Shown: positions 50,579 to 60,565, counted from the first letter of the stretch. The stretch: DNA of 64,000 nucleotides from Enterococcus thailandicus (GCF_001886265.1 NZ_JXLE01000006.1:101629-165628); one strand, 5' to 3'. Notes: a model not told the origin generated them from the sequence alone. Translations and numbers: made by a program.

Positions 50579-51745
50579 TTATTTCAGCAATTTCAAGAAG
50601 CTTTCACCATTTTCAGTTGCTGGTACTTCAAAGTTTTCAGCAATCGTTGCTGAGATATCTGCATAGTACCCTTGTGGTAAGCTTCCTTGTTCATTCATTT
50701 TTTTACTATAAGCCAATAATGGTACATATTCACGCGTATGATCTGTTCCTGGGAATGTTGGATCATTTCCGTGGTCTGCTGTGATCAACAATAAATCATC
50801 ATCATTCATTGCATCAAGTAACTCCGGAATGCGTAAATCAAATTCTTCAATTGCATGTGCGTAACCAACAACATCACGACGATGACCAAATAAAGCATCA
50901 AAGTCTACTAAATTAGTAAAGCTTAGTCCGTTGAAATCCTGCTTCATCACATTTAATAGTTGATCTACACCATCCATATTACTTTTAGTACGGACAGATT
51001 GAGTGATTCCTTGGCCGTTGAAGATGTCATTAATTTTGCCAACAGCAATCACATCTTTACCAGCTTCTTTTAATGAGTCTAAAACTGTATGTCCAAATGG
51101 ATCAAGAGCATAGTCATGACGGTTACTTGTTCGAGTGAAGTTTCCTGGTTCTCCAATATAAGGACGTGCGATAATTCTTCCAATCATGTATGGATCATCT
51201 TTCGTAATATCACGAACAAATTGGCAAATACGATACAACTCTTCCAAAGGAATAATTTCTTCATGTGCAGCAATTTGCAAAACAGGATCTGCAGACGTAT
51301 AAACAATCAAGTCACCTGTCTTCATTTGATGTTCACCATAATCATCAATTACAGCTGTTCCGCTATAAGGTTTGTTACAAACAATTTTTCGTCCAGAGAA
51401 TTCTTCAATTTGTTGTAATAATTCATCAGGAAATCCATTGGGAAATACCCGAAATGGTGTCTTGATATTCAAGCCCATAATTTCCCAGTGACCTGTCATC
51501 GTATCTTTACCAACAGAAACTTCTTCTAATTTTGTTGCATAGCCTTGATGATCTGTTACAGTCTTTACGCCTTCTAATGGGCGAATTGCACCTAAGCCTA
51601 AGTTTTCTAAGTGAGGAATTGTTAAACCTGCTTCTTTTGCAATATGACCTAGCGTATCTGATCCAACATCATTAAATTTGTCTGCATCAGGTGCTTCACC
51701 AATTCCGACTGAATCCATTACAATTAAGTGTACGCGTTTAAACAT
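50579..51745 (-). CDS. deoB: Phosphopentomutase DeoB
   Basis: 388 residues, alkaline-phosphatase-fold mutase that moves phosphate from C1 to C5 of (deoxy)ribose. Motifs [24 protein letters not shown] (phosphorylated Thr) and [11 protein letters not shown] are intact. It links the phosphorylases to DeoC and to the pentose phosphate pathway. About 100 bases and a weak terminator separate it from the transporter genes. Confidence 0.97.
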   Translation of the reverse strand: MFKRVHLIVMDSVGIGEAPDADKFNDVGSDTLGHIAKEAGLTIPHLENLGLGAIRPLEGVKTVTDHQGYATKLEEVSVGKDTMTGHWEIMGLNIKTPFRVFPNGFPDELLQQIEEFSGRKIVCNKPYSGTAVIDDYGEHQMKTGDLIVYTSADPVLQIAAHEEIIPLEELYRICQFVRDITKDDPYMIGRIIARPYIGEPGNFTRTSNRHDYALDPFGHTVLDSLKEAGKDVIAVGKINDIFNGQGITQSVRTKSNMDGVDQLLNVMKQDFNGLSFTNLVDFDALFGHRRDVVGYAHAIEEFDLRIPELLDAMNDDDLLLITADHGNDPTFPGTDHTREYVPLLAYSKKMNEQGSLPQGYYADISATIAENFEVPATENGESFLKLLK

Positions 51746-51788
51746 TTCGATTCCTTCTTTCTTTTCATCTTTTCTACTTTAAACTAAA

Positions 51789-51836
51789 CAAAAAGGGCGA
51801 GACGAAGAAACACTTCCCATAGTCCCACCCTTTTTA
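51789..51836 (-). terminator. Weak terminator after the nucleoside permease genes
   Basis: AAAAAGGG and CCCTTTTT pair around a long imperfect stem on the minus strand, ending in T5. It may reduce but not block read-through into deoB, which has no clear promoter of its own. Confidence 0.6.
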
Positions 51837-51847
51837 TTAACTAAAAA

Positions 51848-52804
51848 TTATTTGGATTTGATATAGTTCTTCCCATTTGCTTTCGGACCAGATGCTTGTC
51901 CTAAGAAAACAACTAAGACGATAATTGTTAACAAGTAAGGTGCAATTTGTAATAACACTGGTGGAATGGAAGAAATCACTGGAAGCTGTGCTCCTATAAT
52001 ACTCAAACTTTGTGCAAAACCAAAGAATAATGATGCACCCATTACACCCAAAGGATTCCACTTACCAAAAATCATTGCTGCCATCGAAATGAAACCTTGG
52101 CCAACAATCGTTCCCGCAGAGAAATTACCTGAGATTGATTGAGCAAATACTGCACCACCCATACCGCCTAATAAACCTGAAAGCAAAACGCCTGAATAAC
52201 GCATCGCATAAACATTGATGCCTAAAGTATCTGCAGCTTGTGGATTTTCTCCGACAGAACGCAGACGTAAACCAAATCTTGTTTTAAAAATGACAAACCA
52301 AGCAATTACAGCAATTAAAATAGCACAGTAGGCTGGTAAGAATGTATTTTTAAAGAAAATTGGACCAATCACAGGAATTTTTGATAACCCAGGAAATGAG
52401 AAATAACCTAAGTTTCGTGTGATATTATCTGTTTGTCCTTTTCCATACCACGCTTTAACTAAGAACACACCTAACGCAGGTGCCATCAAGTTGATTACCG
52501 TACCACTAATAATGTGGTCTGCACGAAGACTAACTGTTGCCACTGCATGAAGTAATGAAAATAAAACACCAACTATCCCACCAACTAGAATGGCAATCCA
52601 AGGTGTCATCGCGCCTAAAGATGGACTCATCGTTAAATTGAATACGATTGAGCTGAAAGCGCCCATTACCATAATTCCTTCTAAACCAACGTTAACGATT
52701 CCGCTTCGTTCAGAAAATGTTCCACCTAACGATGTCAAAATCAAAGGTGTGGAATAAACTAATGTTGACGTAAGGATTAAAGCAATCAATTCTACAGCTG
52801 TCAT
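51848..52804 (-). CDS. nupQ: Nucleoside ABC transporter permease NupQ-like
   Basis: 318 residues, BPD_transp_2 family membrane protein with eight or more helices; family stretches GTFSERSGIVNVGLEGIM and RSVGENPQAADTLGINV. It pairs with the preceding permease. The ATG overlaps that gene's stop by one base. Names follow the BmpA-NupABC/NupNOPQ type importers. Confidence 0.9.
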   Translation of the reverse strand: MTAVELIALILTSTLVYSTPLILTSLGGTFSERSGIVNVGLEGIMVMGAFSSIVFNLTMSPSLGAMTPWIAILVGGIVGVLFSLLHAVATVSLRADHIISGTVINLMAPALGVFLVKAWYGKGQTDNITRNLGYFSFPGLSKIPVIGPIFFKNTFLPAYCAILIAVIAWFVIFKTRFGLRLRSVGENPQAADTLGINVYAMRYSGVLLSGLLGGMGGAVFAQSISGNFSAGTIVGQGFISMAAMIFGKWNPLGVMGASLFFGFAQSLSIIGAQLPVISSIPPVLLQIAPYLLTIIVLVVFLGQASGPKANGKNYIKSK

Positions 52805-53937
52805 TATAAATTCCCTCCTTCTTGATCTTGATGCGTTGATTTAGATTCAATTGTTTCAACTACAGCTACTTGTTTTTTACCTTGGAAAAATTTTGCCATA
52901 ATAAAACGGATTAAGAAGTTAATACCAATAAAGAAGATAATCAATGCAATTGATACATTCACGATTTCAAATGGCACACCGGCACCTGTTTGCATTCCCA
53001 AACCACCGATTTTTAAAATACTGAATAAAATTGCTGACAACAACACACCAATTGCTGAACCAGAGCCCAGTAAAGATACTGCCATTCCGTCAAAGCCAAT
53101 TGCTAAAGAAGTTGTTTGAACAAAAAAGTTTTGGTACGTTCCCAAACCTTCAACAACGCCCCCTAATCCGGCAAGTGTACCAGAAATAACCATTGATAAA
53201 ACAATTGTTCGTTTGCTACTCATTCCTGCATATTCTGACGCAAAAGGATTTAGACCAACTGAACGAATTTCATATCCCAAAGTTGTCTTTTTCATAAGTA
53301 ACCACACAAGGAACAAAGCAATTAGAGCTAAGAACAAACCAGCGTTTACCCGAGAACCGCCAAACATTTGGGTTAACCAAGGAACTCTTAATGAAGCATT
53401 TTGACTAATTAAATTGGATGAGTCTAAACTTGAACGATAACTTTCTGGCATCACATCATGTAAAGCATAAGTGCTTAAATACAATAAAATATAATTCATC
53501 ATAATTGTGACGATTACTTCACTGGTTCCAAAGAACGCGCGCAATAATCCGGGAATTGCCGCAGCCATCGCCCCTGCCAAAGCACCTAAGATGACACAAG
53601 CTGGAAGCAAAATCACCTTCGGCAGATCTGGAAAGGCCAACGCAAACCACACACTAACAATCCAGCCACATAGCGCTTGTCCAGAAAGCCCGATATTAAA
53701 GAAACCCGCTGAATTCGCCACTGAAAATCCTAACGCTGTAAAAATGAGCGGTGTTGCTTGTCGTAAAGTTTCACCAATACTTCGTTGTGAACCTAGCGCA
53801 GCTTCCAACATAGAAGAGTATCCTTGAATTGGATTATATCCAAAAGCTGCCATTAATAATGCACCTAAAATTAATCCTAAAATTACTGAAAAAATAGGTA
53901 CAAGTAAATTACGGAGTTTTTCGCTACGATCATTCAT
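52804..53937 (-). CDS. nupP: Nucleoside ABC transporter permease NupP-like
   Basis: 377 residues, BPD_transp_2 family, with an N-terminal helix and SAGFFNIGLSGQALCGWIV and RSVGLNPFASEYAGMS. ATG 53937 was chosen: it overlaps the ATPase gene end by 8 bases (ATGAATGA) and has GGTGG upstream. Forms the channel with NupQ. Confidence 0.9.
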   Translation of the reverse strand: MNDRSEKLRNLLVPIFSVILGLILGALLMAAFGYNPIQGYSSMLEAALGSQRSIGETLRQATPLIFTALGFSVANSAGFFNIGLSGQALCGWIVSVWFALAFPDLPKVILLPACVILGALAGAMAAAIPGLLRAFFGTSEVIVTIMMNYILLYLSTYALHDVMPESYRSSLDSSNLISQNASLRVPWLTQMFGGSRVNAGLFLALIALFLVWLLMKKTTLGYEIRSVGLNPFASEYAGMSSKRTIVLSMVISGTLAGLGGVVEGLGTYQNFFVQTTSLAIGFDGMAVSLLGSGSAIGVLLSAILFSILKIGGLGMQTGAGVPFEIVNVSIALIIFFIGINFLIRFIMAKFFQGKKQVAVVETIESKSTHQDQEGGNL

Positions 53938-55492
53938 GTGCGCCACCCGCCTTTTCTAACTCTTTTCTTGCTTCTTCTAAAGAATAGCCCGCCATTAATA
54001 GACCTAATTCATTTTCAGATGTTTCTTTTGGATCAACAATTCCAACGATTTTACCTTGGTGAAGCACAGCAATTCGATCAGACACATTTAAAATTTCTTC
54101 TAATTCGAAACTAACTAACAATACTGCTTTGAACTTATCTCGTTGTTCGATCAAACGTTTATGGATAAATTCAATGGCTCCTACATCTAGTCCACGTGTT
54201 GGATTCGCAACAATCAATAAATCTGGGTCGCGATCAATTTCGCGTGCAATAATTGCTTTTTGTTGATTCCCACCAGATAGCGCCTTAGCTGGAACTAATT
54301 CATTCGTCGTACGAACATCATACTCATCAATCAATTCTCTCGCATGTTCATTGATAACTGAATAATTTAATAGTCCAACTTTGCTATAAGGAGATTGGTA
54401 ATATGTTTGAAGAGCAATATTTTCAGATAACGTCATGTCTAGAACTAAACCATATTTATGGCGATCTTCTGGGACATGGCCGACGCCAGACTCCGTAATT
54501 TTTCTTGGACGTTTATTACTAATTTCTTCTCCCTTTAAGCGAATACTTCCACTTTCAACTTTTCGCAAGCCAGTTAATGCTTGAATCAACTCAGATTGAC
54601 CATTGCCATCAATTCCTGCAATTCCTAAAACTTCTCCTGCACGAACTTCTAGATTTAAGCTTTTTACTGCTTCTAATCCACGATTTTCATTTACAACTAA
54701 ATCTTCAATCGCTAGGACAACTTCTTGAGGGCGAGCTTCTTTTTTATCCGTTTTAAATGAAACCGTTCGGCCAACCATCATATCAGCAAGTTGCTGTGAA
54801 CTAACATCTTTTACATTGACAGTTCCAATTCCTTGACCTCGTCTGATAACTGTACAGCGATCAGCTACGGCTTTAATCTCATCTAATTTATGGGTAATCA
54901 AAATAATAGATTTACCTTCTTTAACTAATTCTTTCATAATCAAAATTAGTTCATCAATTTCTTGTGGTGTCAAAACAGCTGTTGGTTCATCAAAAATCAA
55001 GACATCTGCACCACGATAAAGTGTTTTTAAAATCTCGACACGTTGTTCCATTCCAACAGAAATATCACGAACGTAAGCATCTGGATTAACTGACAGTCCA
55101 TATTGTTCTGATACTTTTTGAATTTCTTCACGTGCTTTTTTGCGATCAACAATTCCCATCCGACTTGGCTCGCTACCTAAAATTATGTTTTCAGTAACAG
55201 TGAACGCATCAACTAACATAAAATGTTGGTGAACCATTCCAATCCCTAATTGGTTGGCTTTAGTTGGGCTTGTGATTTGAACCTTTTTCCCATGCATCAA
55301 AATTTCTCCTGATGTTGGTTCTAAAAGGCCAGATAAAACGTTCATTAATGTTGACTTGCCAGCACCGTTTTCTCCAAGTAACGCATGGATCTCCCCAGCT
55401 TTTACTTGCAAATTGATGTTGTCATTTGCTTTGAATGTTCCAAACTGCTTGGTAATATTCCGCATTTCGATGACAATATTTTCTTGAACCAC
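53930..55492 (-). CDS. nupA: Nucleoside ABC transporter ATP-binding protein NupA-like
   Basis: About 520 residues with two fused ABC domains, as in sugar/nucleoside importers. The first has Walker A GENGAGKS (40-47), VGMEQRVEI and LIFDEPTAVL. The second has a degenerate Walker A (GIDGNGQSELI) but intact ALSGGNQQKAIIARE. I chose GTG 55492 for spacing to AGGA; GTG 55501 is possible. The 205-base spacer before it holds four hairpins. Confidence 0.9.
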   Translation of the reverse strand: MVQENIVIEMRNITKQFGTFKANDNINLQVKAGEIHALLGENGAGKSTLMNVLSGLLEPTSGEILMHGKKVQITSPTKANQLGIGMVHQHFMLVDAFTVTENIILGSEPSRMGIVDRKKAREEIQKVSEQYGLSVNPDAYVRDISVGMEQRVEILKTLYRGADVLIFDEPTAVLTPQEIDELILIMKELVKEGKSIILITHKLDEIKAVADRCTVIRRGQGIGTVNVKDVSSQQLADMMVGRTVSFKTDKKEARPQEVVLAIEDLVVNENRGLEAVKSLNLEVRAGEVLGIAGIDGNGQSELIQALTGLRKVESGSIRLKGEEISNKRPRKITESGVGHVPEDRHKYGLVLDMTLSENIALQTYYQSPYSKVGLLNYSVINEHARELIDEYDVRTTNELVPAKALSGGNQQKAIIAREIDRDPDLLIVANPTRGLDVGAIEFIHKRLIEQRDKFKAVLLVSFELEEILNVSDRIAVLHQGKIVGIVDPKETSENELGLLMAGYSLEEARKELEKAGGAHE

Positions 55493-55501
55493 ATTTTTCA
55501 C

Positions 55502-55706
55502 ATCCTAACGATTTCTATCTAGGGCAACGATGAGTAAAGATTTCTGACTATCGGAAATCTGTCCTCGCAAATTGAAGTAAATTCACTTCAGGGGGTGTTC
55601 CCTTATTCAAACAGTCAAATTTTGACCACTTGAATAAACAAACAACTACTAAAAATTGAACCATAGCCCTGTCAAACAGTTGTCTAACAAGGCTATAGAA
55701 AAATTA
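55502..55706 (-). other. Highly structured spacer between bmpA and nupA
   Basis: Four successive hairpins on the minus strand: CTATAGCC/GGCTATGG (55661-55698, followed by a short T-run), TTATTCAA...GTCAAA/TTTGAC...TTGAATAA (55603-55637), GAAGT/ACTTC (55574-55589) and GATTTC/GAAATC (55539-55559). No open frame. Probably attenuates or stabilises the mRNA so that the lipoprotein is made in excess of the ATPase. Confidence 0.6.
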
Positions 55707-56798
55707 TTATTTGCTTTCTGGAACTTCAGGAACTTTTACATCGCCTGCAATGATTTTTTCTTTAGCAGCATCAACTGCTTTTTGTGCTTCATCAGAAAGT
55801 TGACCTTTTGTTAAGCCAACACCGTCTTCTTTCAAGCCATAAACAGTATGTTCTCCACCAGGGAAGTCACCATCTGCAGATTTTTGAGCTAAGTCTTCAA
55901 CAACAGTACCCACACCTTTAAGTGTAGATGTTAATGTGAAGTTTTTATCTTCGCCGTTTAATGTGTAGCCGCCTTCGTCTGATTGGTCACGGTCAACACC
56001 GATTACCCAAACTTTTTTGTCGCCAGATTCATTTAATGATTTTGCTTCTTGGAATACACCATTACCAGTTCCGCCTGAAGCATGGAAGATAATGTCTGCA
56101 TTTTGTGCGTACATACCTTGTGCAATTGAACGACCTTTGTCTGGTGCAGAGAAATCACCAGCATATTGGTTTTTCACGTCAATTTTTTTACCTAATTCTT
56201 TCGCCCCTGCTTCAACACCGGCTGTAAATCCAGCATCAAAACGGTCGATAACTTCACCTTTTACTCCGCCAATGAAACCAACAACATTTGTTTCAGTTGT
56301 ATAAGCTGCAGCGATCCCTGCTAAGTAAGAAGCTTCGTTGTCTTTAAATGTTGCAGAAACTACGTTGTCTAAGCCATCAATAACATCATCGATAATAACA
56401 AAGTTTGTTTCAGGATTATTTGTTGCTTGTTCTTTAATGGCAGGTTGTAATTTATACCCAATTCCAAAGATTGTTTGGAATCCTGCTGTTAAAGCTTGGT
56501 CGATATTTGGAATATAATCTGATTCATTAGAAGATTGGAAATACTGGTAGCCATCGTTTCCGCGTGAAAGCTTGTGTTCTTTACCCCAAGCTTCTAGACC
56601 TTCCCAAGCTGACTGGTTGAATGAACGGTCGTCGACACCGCCTGTATCTGTGATTAATGCTGCAGTTGTTCCTGCTGATGAGCTTCCACTTCCACCATCA
56701 GTTGAATCTGTTCCGCTATTGCCATTGCCACATGCAGTTAGAAGTAATCCAGCTGTTAATGCTACGGCACCCAAACCAAATAATTTTGCTTTTTTCAT
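55707..56798 (-). CDS. bmpA: Nucleoside-binding lipoprotein, BmpA/PnrA family
   Basis: 363 residues. Signal peptide MKKAKLFGLGAVALTAGLLL ends in lipobox LTAC (Cys23), then a Ser/Gly-rich linker. The mature domain (ITDTGGVDDRSFNQSAWEGL, YAGDFSAPDKGRSIAQGMY) is the BmpA/PnrA/Med family that binds purine and pyrimidine nucleosides outside the cell. ATG 56798 has GGGGG upstream. A CAGTCAGCTGACTG palindrome (about 56835-56848) lies in the 61-base gap after cdd. Confidence 0.93.
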   Translation of the reverse strand: MKKAKLFGLGAVALTAGLLLTACGNGNSGTDSTDGGSGSSSAGTTAALITDTGGVDDRSFNQSAWEGLEAWGKEHKLSRGNDGYQYFQSSNESDYIPNIDQALTAGFQTIFGIGYKLQPAIKEQATNNPETNFVIIDDVIDGLDNVVSATFKDNEASYLAGIAAAYTTETNVVGFIGGVKGEVIDRFDAGFTAGVEAGAKELGKKIDVKNQYAGDFSAPDKGRSIAQGMYAQNADIIFHASGGTGNGVFQEAKSLNESGDKKVWVIGVDRDQSDEGGYTLNGEDKNFTLTSTLKGVGTVVEDLAQKSADGDFPGGEHTVYGLKEDGVGLTKGQLSDEAQKAVDAAKEKIIAGDVKVPEVPESK

Positions 56799-56859
56799 TT
56801 CTGTAAAGCCCCCTAAAATAATTGTTTTTTCAACAGTCAGCTGACTGAATGAACATAGG

Positions 56860-57261
56860 TTATAAATCTTTTTCTGTGAATGCATACGGTAGTAGTTCTC
56901 TAACCGTCATTGTCTTTGTCACACCATCATCGCCAACCAACGTGACTGGCATTTCTGGTGAGCAAAATTCTGCCATTACTTGTCGACAAGCCCCACATGG
57001 TGAAATTGGTTCTGGCGTGTGACCAGCAATAACCAAATGAGAAAATTGTTTTTCGCCTTCTGACACAGCTTTAAAAAATGCTGTTCGTTCAGCACAATTG
57101 GTTAATCCAAAAGAAGCATTCTCAATATTTACGCCTTGATACGTCTTTTCTGTATCTGTTACTAAACACGCACCAACTGGGAAATGTGAATATGGGACAT
57201 ATGCTTTTTCCAATGCTGTTACAGCAATGTCAATCCATTCTTGTTTTGCCACTTCACTCAT
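56860..57261 (-). CDS. cdd: Cytidine deaminase
   Basis: 133 residues from ATG 57261 (MSEVAKQEWIDIAVTALEKA). Zinc-dependent deamination of cytidine and deoxycytidine; catalytic NCAERT (Cys56, Glu58) and PCGACRQ (Cys89, Cys92), the small tetrameric form. The start lies one base after the deoC stop, with AAGGA inside the deoC end. Confidence 0.96.
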   Translation of the reverse strand: MSEVAKQEWIDIAVTALEKAYVPYSHFPVGACLVTDTEKTYQGVNIENASFGLTNCAERTAFFKAVSEGEKQFSHLVIAGHTPEPISPCGACRQVMAEFCSPEMPVTLVGDDGVTKTMTVRELLPYAFTEKDL

Positions 57262-57262
57262 T

Positions 57263-57925
57263 TTAGTATCCTTCGCCAACTGAGCCAGAGATAATAGCAA
57301 CTCCAGCACTCGTACCAATTCGTGTTGCTCCTGCTTCAACCATTGCTACAGCTTCTTCTTCATTGTGGATACCACCAGAAGCTTTCACGCCCATTTCAGG
57401 ACCAACAGTTGCGCGCATTAAACGTATATCTTCTACTTTAGCGCCACCAGTTGAAAACCCAGTTGATGTCTTAACAAAGTCTGCTCCTGCAATTTTTGCA
57501 AGTTCACAAGCTTTGACGATTTCTTCATTTGTTAACAGTGCTGTCTCAATAATTACTTTAACAAGTGCGCGATCTTTTGCCGCTTCGACTACTGCCTCAA
57601 TATCTTGTTGAACTTTATTGAACTGTTTTGATTTCAATGCACCAATATTGATGACCATATCCACTTCGTCAGCACCATTATTGATTGCATCTGTCGTTTC
57701 ATAGGCTTTAACAGCAGAAGTATTTGCTCCTAAAGGAAAGCCGATTACTGTACAGACTGCAACAGGTTCACCTTTTAACTGTTCTTTTGCTAATGAAACC
57801 CAAGTTGGATTGATACATACAGAATAAAAATGATATTTTTTTGCTTCTTCAATGATGCGTAACACATCTTCCTCTGTCGCATCTGCCTTTAAAATTGTGT
57901 GGTCAATCATTCGATTTAATTCCAT
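57263..57925 (-). CDS. deoC: Deoxyribose-phosphate aldolase
   Basis: Splits deoxyribose-5-phosphate into glyceraldehyde-3-phosphate and acetaldehyde. 220 residues, TIM barrel, Schiff-base Lys152 in [13 protein letters not shown] and [10 protein letters not shown]. It lies between deoA and cdd with 14- and 1-base gaps. Confidence 0.97.
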   Translation of the reverse strand: MELNRMIDHTILKADATEEDVLRIIEEAKKYHFYSVCINPTWVSLAKEQLKGEPVAVCTVIGFPLGANTSAVKAYETTDAINNGADEVDMVINIGALKSKQFNKVQQDIEAVVEAAKDRALVKVIIETALLTNEEIVKACELAKIAGADFVKTSTGFSTGGAKVEDIRLMRATVGPEMGVKASGGIHNEEEAVAMVEAGATRIGTSAGVAIISGSVGEGY

Positions 57926-57939
57926 TTTTTTCTTCCTTC

Positions 57940-59241
57940 CTACTCAGTAATAATATCGTGTACTAAAATTGGTTTTTTAGCTGAATCACTGATTTCAATG
58001 TTTTGATATAATAATTCGACAACTTGAGAAAGATCTTCTGTATTACTATAGATAGTTAATAAAGATTCGCCTTCTTGTACTGAATCGCCAATTTTTTTAT
58101 GCAATTTCAAGCCAACTGCGTGATCAATCGCATCTTCTTTCGTTTTACGACCGGCACCCAGCATCATCGCCGCGATACCCAATTCGTTAGCAACGATTTT
58201 AGAAACTAACCCAGCAGATTTTGCGGGAAGTTCTACTTGATATCGTGCTGTCAGAAGCAGTTCTGGTTTTTCAACCACGCGAATATCTCCGCCTTGGTTT
58301 TGAATCATTTCCTTGAATTTTTCTAAGGCTTTACCTGAAGTTAACGCTTCTTGTAGCATTACACGAGCCTCTTCTACAGAGTCAGCTTTCTTAGCTAAAA
58401 CAACCATTTGACTACCCAATACGTAACACATTTCGATTAAGTCTTCTGGACCATTCCCTTGCAATGTTTCAATTGCCTCAACTACTTCTAAACTGTTACC
58501 GATTGCCTCACCTAATGGCTCGGACATATCAGAAATTACGGCAATCGTTTGACGATTAGCAAGTTTGCCAATACTTGTCATTGTTTTTGCGAGGCGTCTC
58601 GCATCCTCAATGTTTTTCATGAAGGCACCGTCACCAGTTGTTACATCTAAAACAATTGCATCCGCACCAGCTGCAATTTTCTTACTCATAATTGAGCTAG
58701 CAATCAAAGGAATTGAATCTACAGTCGCCGTTACGTCACGTAAAGCGTAGAGCTTTTTATCCGCTGGGGCTAAATTCCCTGATTGTCCAATAACAGCAAC
58801 TTGACTTTCATTAACAATTCGAATGAATTCTTCATCTGAAAGTTCAATTTTAAATCCAGGAATTGCTTCTAATTTGTCTAACGTTCCGCCAGTATAACCA
58901 AGCCCACGTCCTGACATTTTCGCCACAGTCACACCCACACTTGCAACTAACGGTGCTAAGATCAAAGTAGTTGTATCTCCAACTCCACCCGTAGAATGTT
59001 TATCTACTTTAATACCATTCAATGAAGTCAAGTCGATCACATCACCAGAATTTGCCATTGCTAAAGTCATGTTTGTAATTTCTTCATCAGTCATATCTTG
59101 ATAAAAGATTGCCATCAATAATGCGCTGAGCTGATAATCTGGAATTTGATTGTTTGTATAATTAGTAATTATGTAATCAATCTCATTCTTTGTTAAGGTT
59201 TTTCCATCCCTCTTTTTTTCAATCAAATCTACCATTCGCAT
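57940..59241 (-). CDS. deoA: Pyrimidine-nucleoside (thymidine) phosphorylase
   Basis: 433 residues. Signature [16 protein letters not shown] and [16 protein letters not shown] phosphate loop. It phosphorolyses uridine, thymidine and deoxyuridine; in Firmicutes the pyrimidine-nucleoside form (pdp) is broad, so the name deoA/pdp is interchangeable here. First gene of the catabolic operon; ATG 59241 has GGAGG 8 bases upstream. Operator-like repeats lie at its promoter. Confidence 0.95.
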   Translation of the reverse strand: MRMVDLIEKKRDGKTLTKNEIDYIITNYTNNQIPDYQLSALLMAIFYQDMTDEEITNMTLAMANSGDVIDLTSLNGIKVDKHSTGGVGDTTTLILAPLVASVGVTVAKMSGRGLGYTGGTLDKLEAIPGFKIELSDEEFIRIVNESQVAVIGQSGNLAPADKKLYALRDVTATVDSIPLIASSIMSKKIAAGADAIVLDVTTGDGAFMKNIEDARRLAKTMTSIGKLANRQTIAVISDMSEPLGEAIGNSLEVVEAIETLQGNGPEDLIEMCYVLGSQMVVLAKKADSVEEARVMLQEALTSGKALEKFKEMIQNQGGDIRVVEKPELLLTARYQVELPAKSAGLVSKIVANELGIAAMMLGAGRKTKEDAIDHAVGLKLHKKIGDSVQEGESLLTIYSNTEDLSQVVELLYQNIEISDSAKKPILVHDIITE

Positions 59242-59269
59242 CGCTTGATCCTCCTAGCCTTCATTCGGT

Positions 59270-59298
59270 ATTATACATTATTTTTATAAAAGGTAAAC
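59270..59298 (-). promoter_or_regulatory. Promoter of the nucleoside catabolic operon
   Basis: Minus strand -10 TATAAT (59275-59270) with a -35 GTTTAC/TTTACC at 17 or 16 bases. The -35 lies inside the GTAAACCA...TGGTTTAC inverted repeat, so a bound regulator would block it. Confidence 0.7.
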
Positions 59299-59301
59299 CA
59301 C

Positions 59302-59323
59302 TTTAGTAAACTGGTTTACTAAA
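59302..59323. promoter_or_regulatory. Palindromic operator for a LacI-type regulator
   Basis: TTTAGTAAAC-TG-GTTTACTAAA is a perfect 10+10 palindrome just upstream of the deoA -35. A second, overlapping GTAAACCA/TGGTTTAC pair runs into the -35. The adjacent LacI-family gene makes it the natural candidate ligand; inference. Confidence 0.65.
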
Positions 59324-59349
59324 AATGCAAAAGGCTTTGCCCTGCATTT
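59319..59349 (-). terminator. Weak terminator after the LacI-type gene
   Basis: AAATGCA and TGCATTT with an inner GGC/GCC pair on the minus strand, followed by T5. It overlaps the operator palindrome by a few bases. Confidence 0.5.
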
Positions 59350-59362
59350 GTAAACACTTACA
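59349..59362. promoter_or_regulatory. Possible cre site (CcpA)
   Basis: TGTAAACACTTACA matches the cre consensus TGWAARCGYTWNCW except at the central G. It could give catabolite repression of the nucleoside operon, or be another LacI-family half-site pair. Confidence 0.4.
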
Positions 59363-59381
59363 TAAGCAATATACCGCCCAC

Positions 59382-60398
59382 TTAGCCATTTGTCAATGCT
59401 TTTACGCTCTCACGAATAATTAATTTTGTCTCGAAGACTTTGTTCGGAACTTTGCGTTGAGGGAATTCAATCGTATCGATTAGAAAACGAGCCGCATAAA
59501 ATCCAATATCAAAACTAGGTTGTCGCACCGTCGTTAATTGTGGAATCATGTACTCAGATAATTTTAATCCATCAAAACCGATGACAGAAATATCATCCGG
59601 AATTTTTTTACCCATTTCATGAATAGCTTGATAACAACCGATTGCCATTGCATCATTTCCACAAAAAATCGCTGTGATATCTTTGTGTTCCAATAATCTT
59701 TTAGTTGCGTCATACCCACCTTGAACCGTTAGTTCGCCATGCTCAACGAATTTCCCATTAAACGATATTCCATGATCTTTTAGTGCATGTCGATAGCCAT
59801 TAAACCGTTCTTCTAGTTGATAGTAGCCAGTTGTTTCCTTCAACATGCCAATTTTTGTGTGTCCTTCTTTGATAAATAATGAAACAGCTTGATACGCTCC
59901 CTCATATTCTTTAACAATTAAGCGGCCACTATCTCGACGATTTAAACCACGATCAATCAAGATAATCGGCATATTTTTATAAAATCCACTGTCTAAAGCA
60001 TAAGCCTCTGGTAAAACGTTTGGTGTAGCTAATAAAATCCCATCGACTGAACGATGCGCTAATTCACGTAAATATTTGATTTCATTTTCTTGCTTGTGTC
60101 TTGAGTTACACAACATAATTACATACCCAAGTGGATTTAAATAGCTTTCGACGCCTTCAATTAGTTTTGAGAAAAAAAAGTCTGTTACATCTGGAACAAT
60201 CATTCCAATTGTTTTTGAATGACGGTTGATTACATTTGAAGCAAAATAATCTGGCTTATAATGATGTTCATTAACAATGTTCAAAACTTTTTTTCTAGTT
60301 TTGTCACTAAAGCGACTTCCTTTATTATTCAAAATTTGCGAAACAGTTGTAACTGATACACCAGCCATCTCAGCAATATCTCTAATTGTTAACTTCAC
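59382..60398 (-). CDS. LacI-family transcriptional regulator, probably of the nucleoside operon
   Basis: 338 residues: N-terminal LacI helix-turn-helix (TIRDIAEMAGVSVTTVSQIL, 4-23), hinge, and a periplasmic-binding-like effector domain similar to RbsR-type regulators (IGMIVPDVTDFFFSKLIEG). GTG start at 60398 after GGGGGAG. It lies immediately upstream of deoA in the same direction, with operator-like repeats between them, so control of nucleoside genes by a (deoxy)ribose-type effector is inferred. No direct evidence of the ligand. Confidence 0.88.
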   Translation of the reverse strand: MKLTIRDIAEMAGVSVTTVSQILNNKGSRFSDKTRKKVLNIVNEHHYKPDYFASNVINRHSKTIGMIVPDVTDFFFSKLIEGVESYLNPLGYVIMLCNSRHKQENEIKYLRELAHRSVDGILLATPNVLPEAYALDSGFYKNMPIILIDRGLNRRDSGRLIVKEYEGAYQAVSLFIKEGHTKIGMLKETTGYYQLEERFNGYRHALKDHGISFNGKFVEHGELTVQGGYDATKRLLEHKDITAIFCGNDAMAIGCYQAIHEMGKKIPDDISVIGFDGLKLSEYMIPQLTTVRQPSFDIGFYAARFLIDTIEFPQRKVPNKVFETKLIIRESVKALTNG

Positions 60399-60501
60399 TT
60401 TTTCTCCCCCTCAACTTGAACTTTTAATCAGTGTAACAAAACCTTTTCTAAAAAAATAGTTAATTGATAGCACTTTCTTAAAATGAAAATAATTTTGCAA
60501 A

Positions 60502-60547
60502 CAAAAAAATTGCAATAGATATTCCACACTCGAATATCTATTGCAAT
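60502..60547 (-). terminator. Terminator after the methyltransferase gene
   Basis: ATTGCAATAGATATT and AATATCTATTGCAAT pair perfectly (15 bases) around a 9-base loop on the minus strand, then T7. Confidence 0.93.
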
Positions 60548-60565
60548 AAAAATTGATGGTCAAAC

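Noticed and set aside
55502..55706. Purine riboswitch in the nucleoside transporter spacer
   Set aside because: I could not find the conserved loops of the purine aptamer or its three-way junction; the hairpins are consecutive, not a junction.
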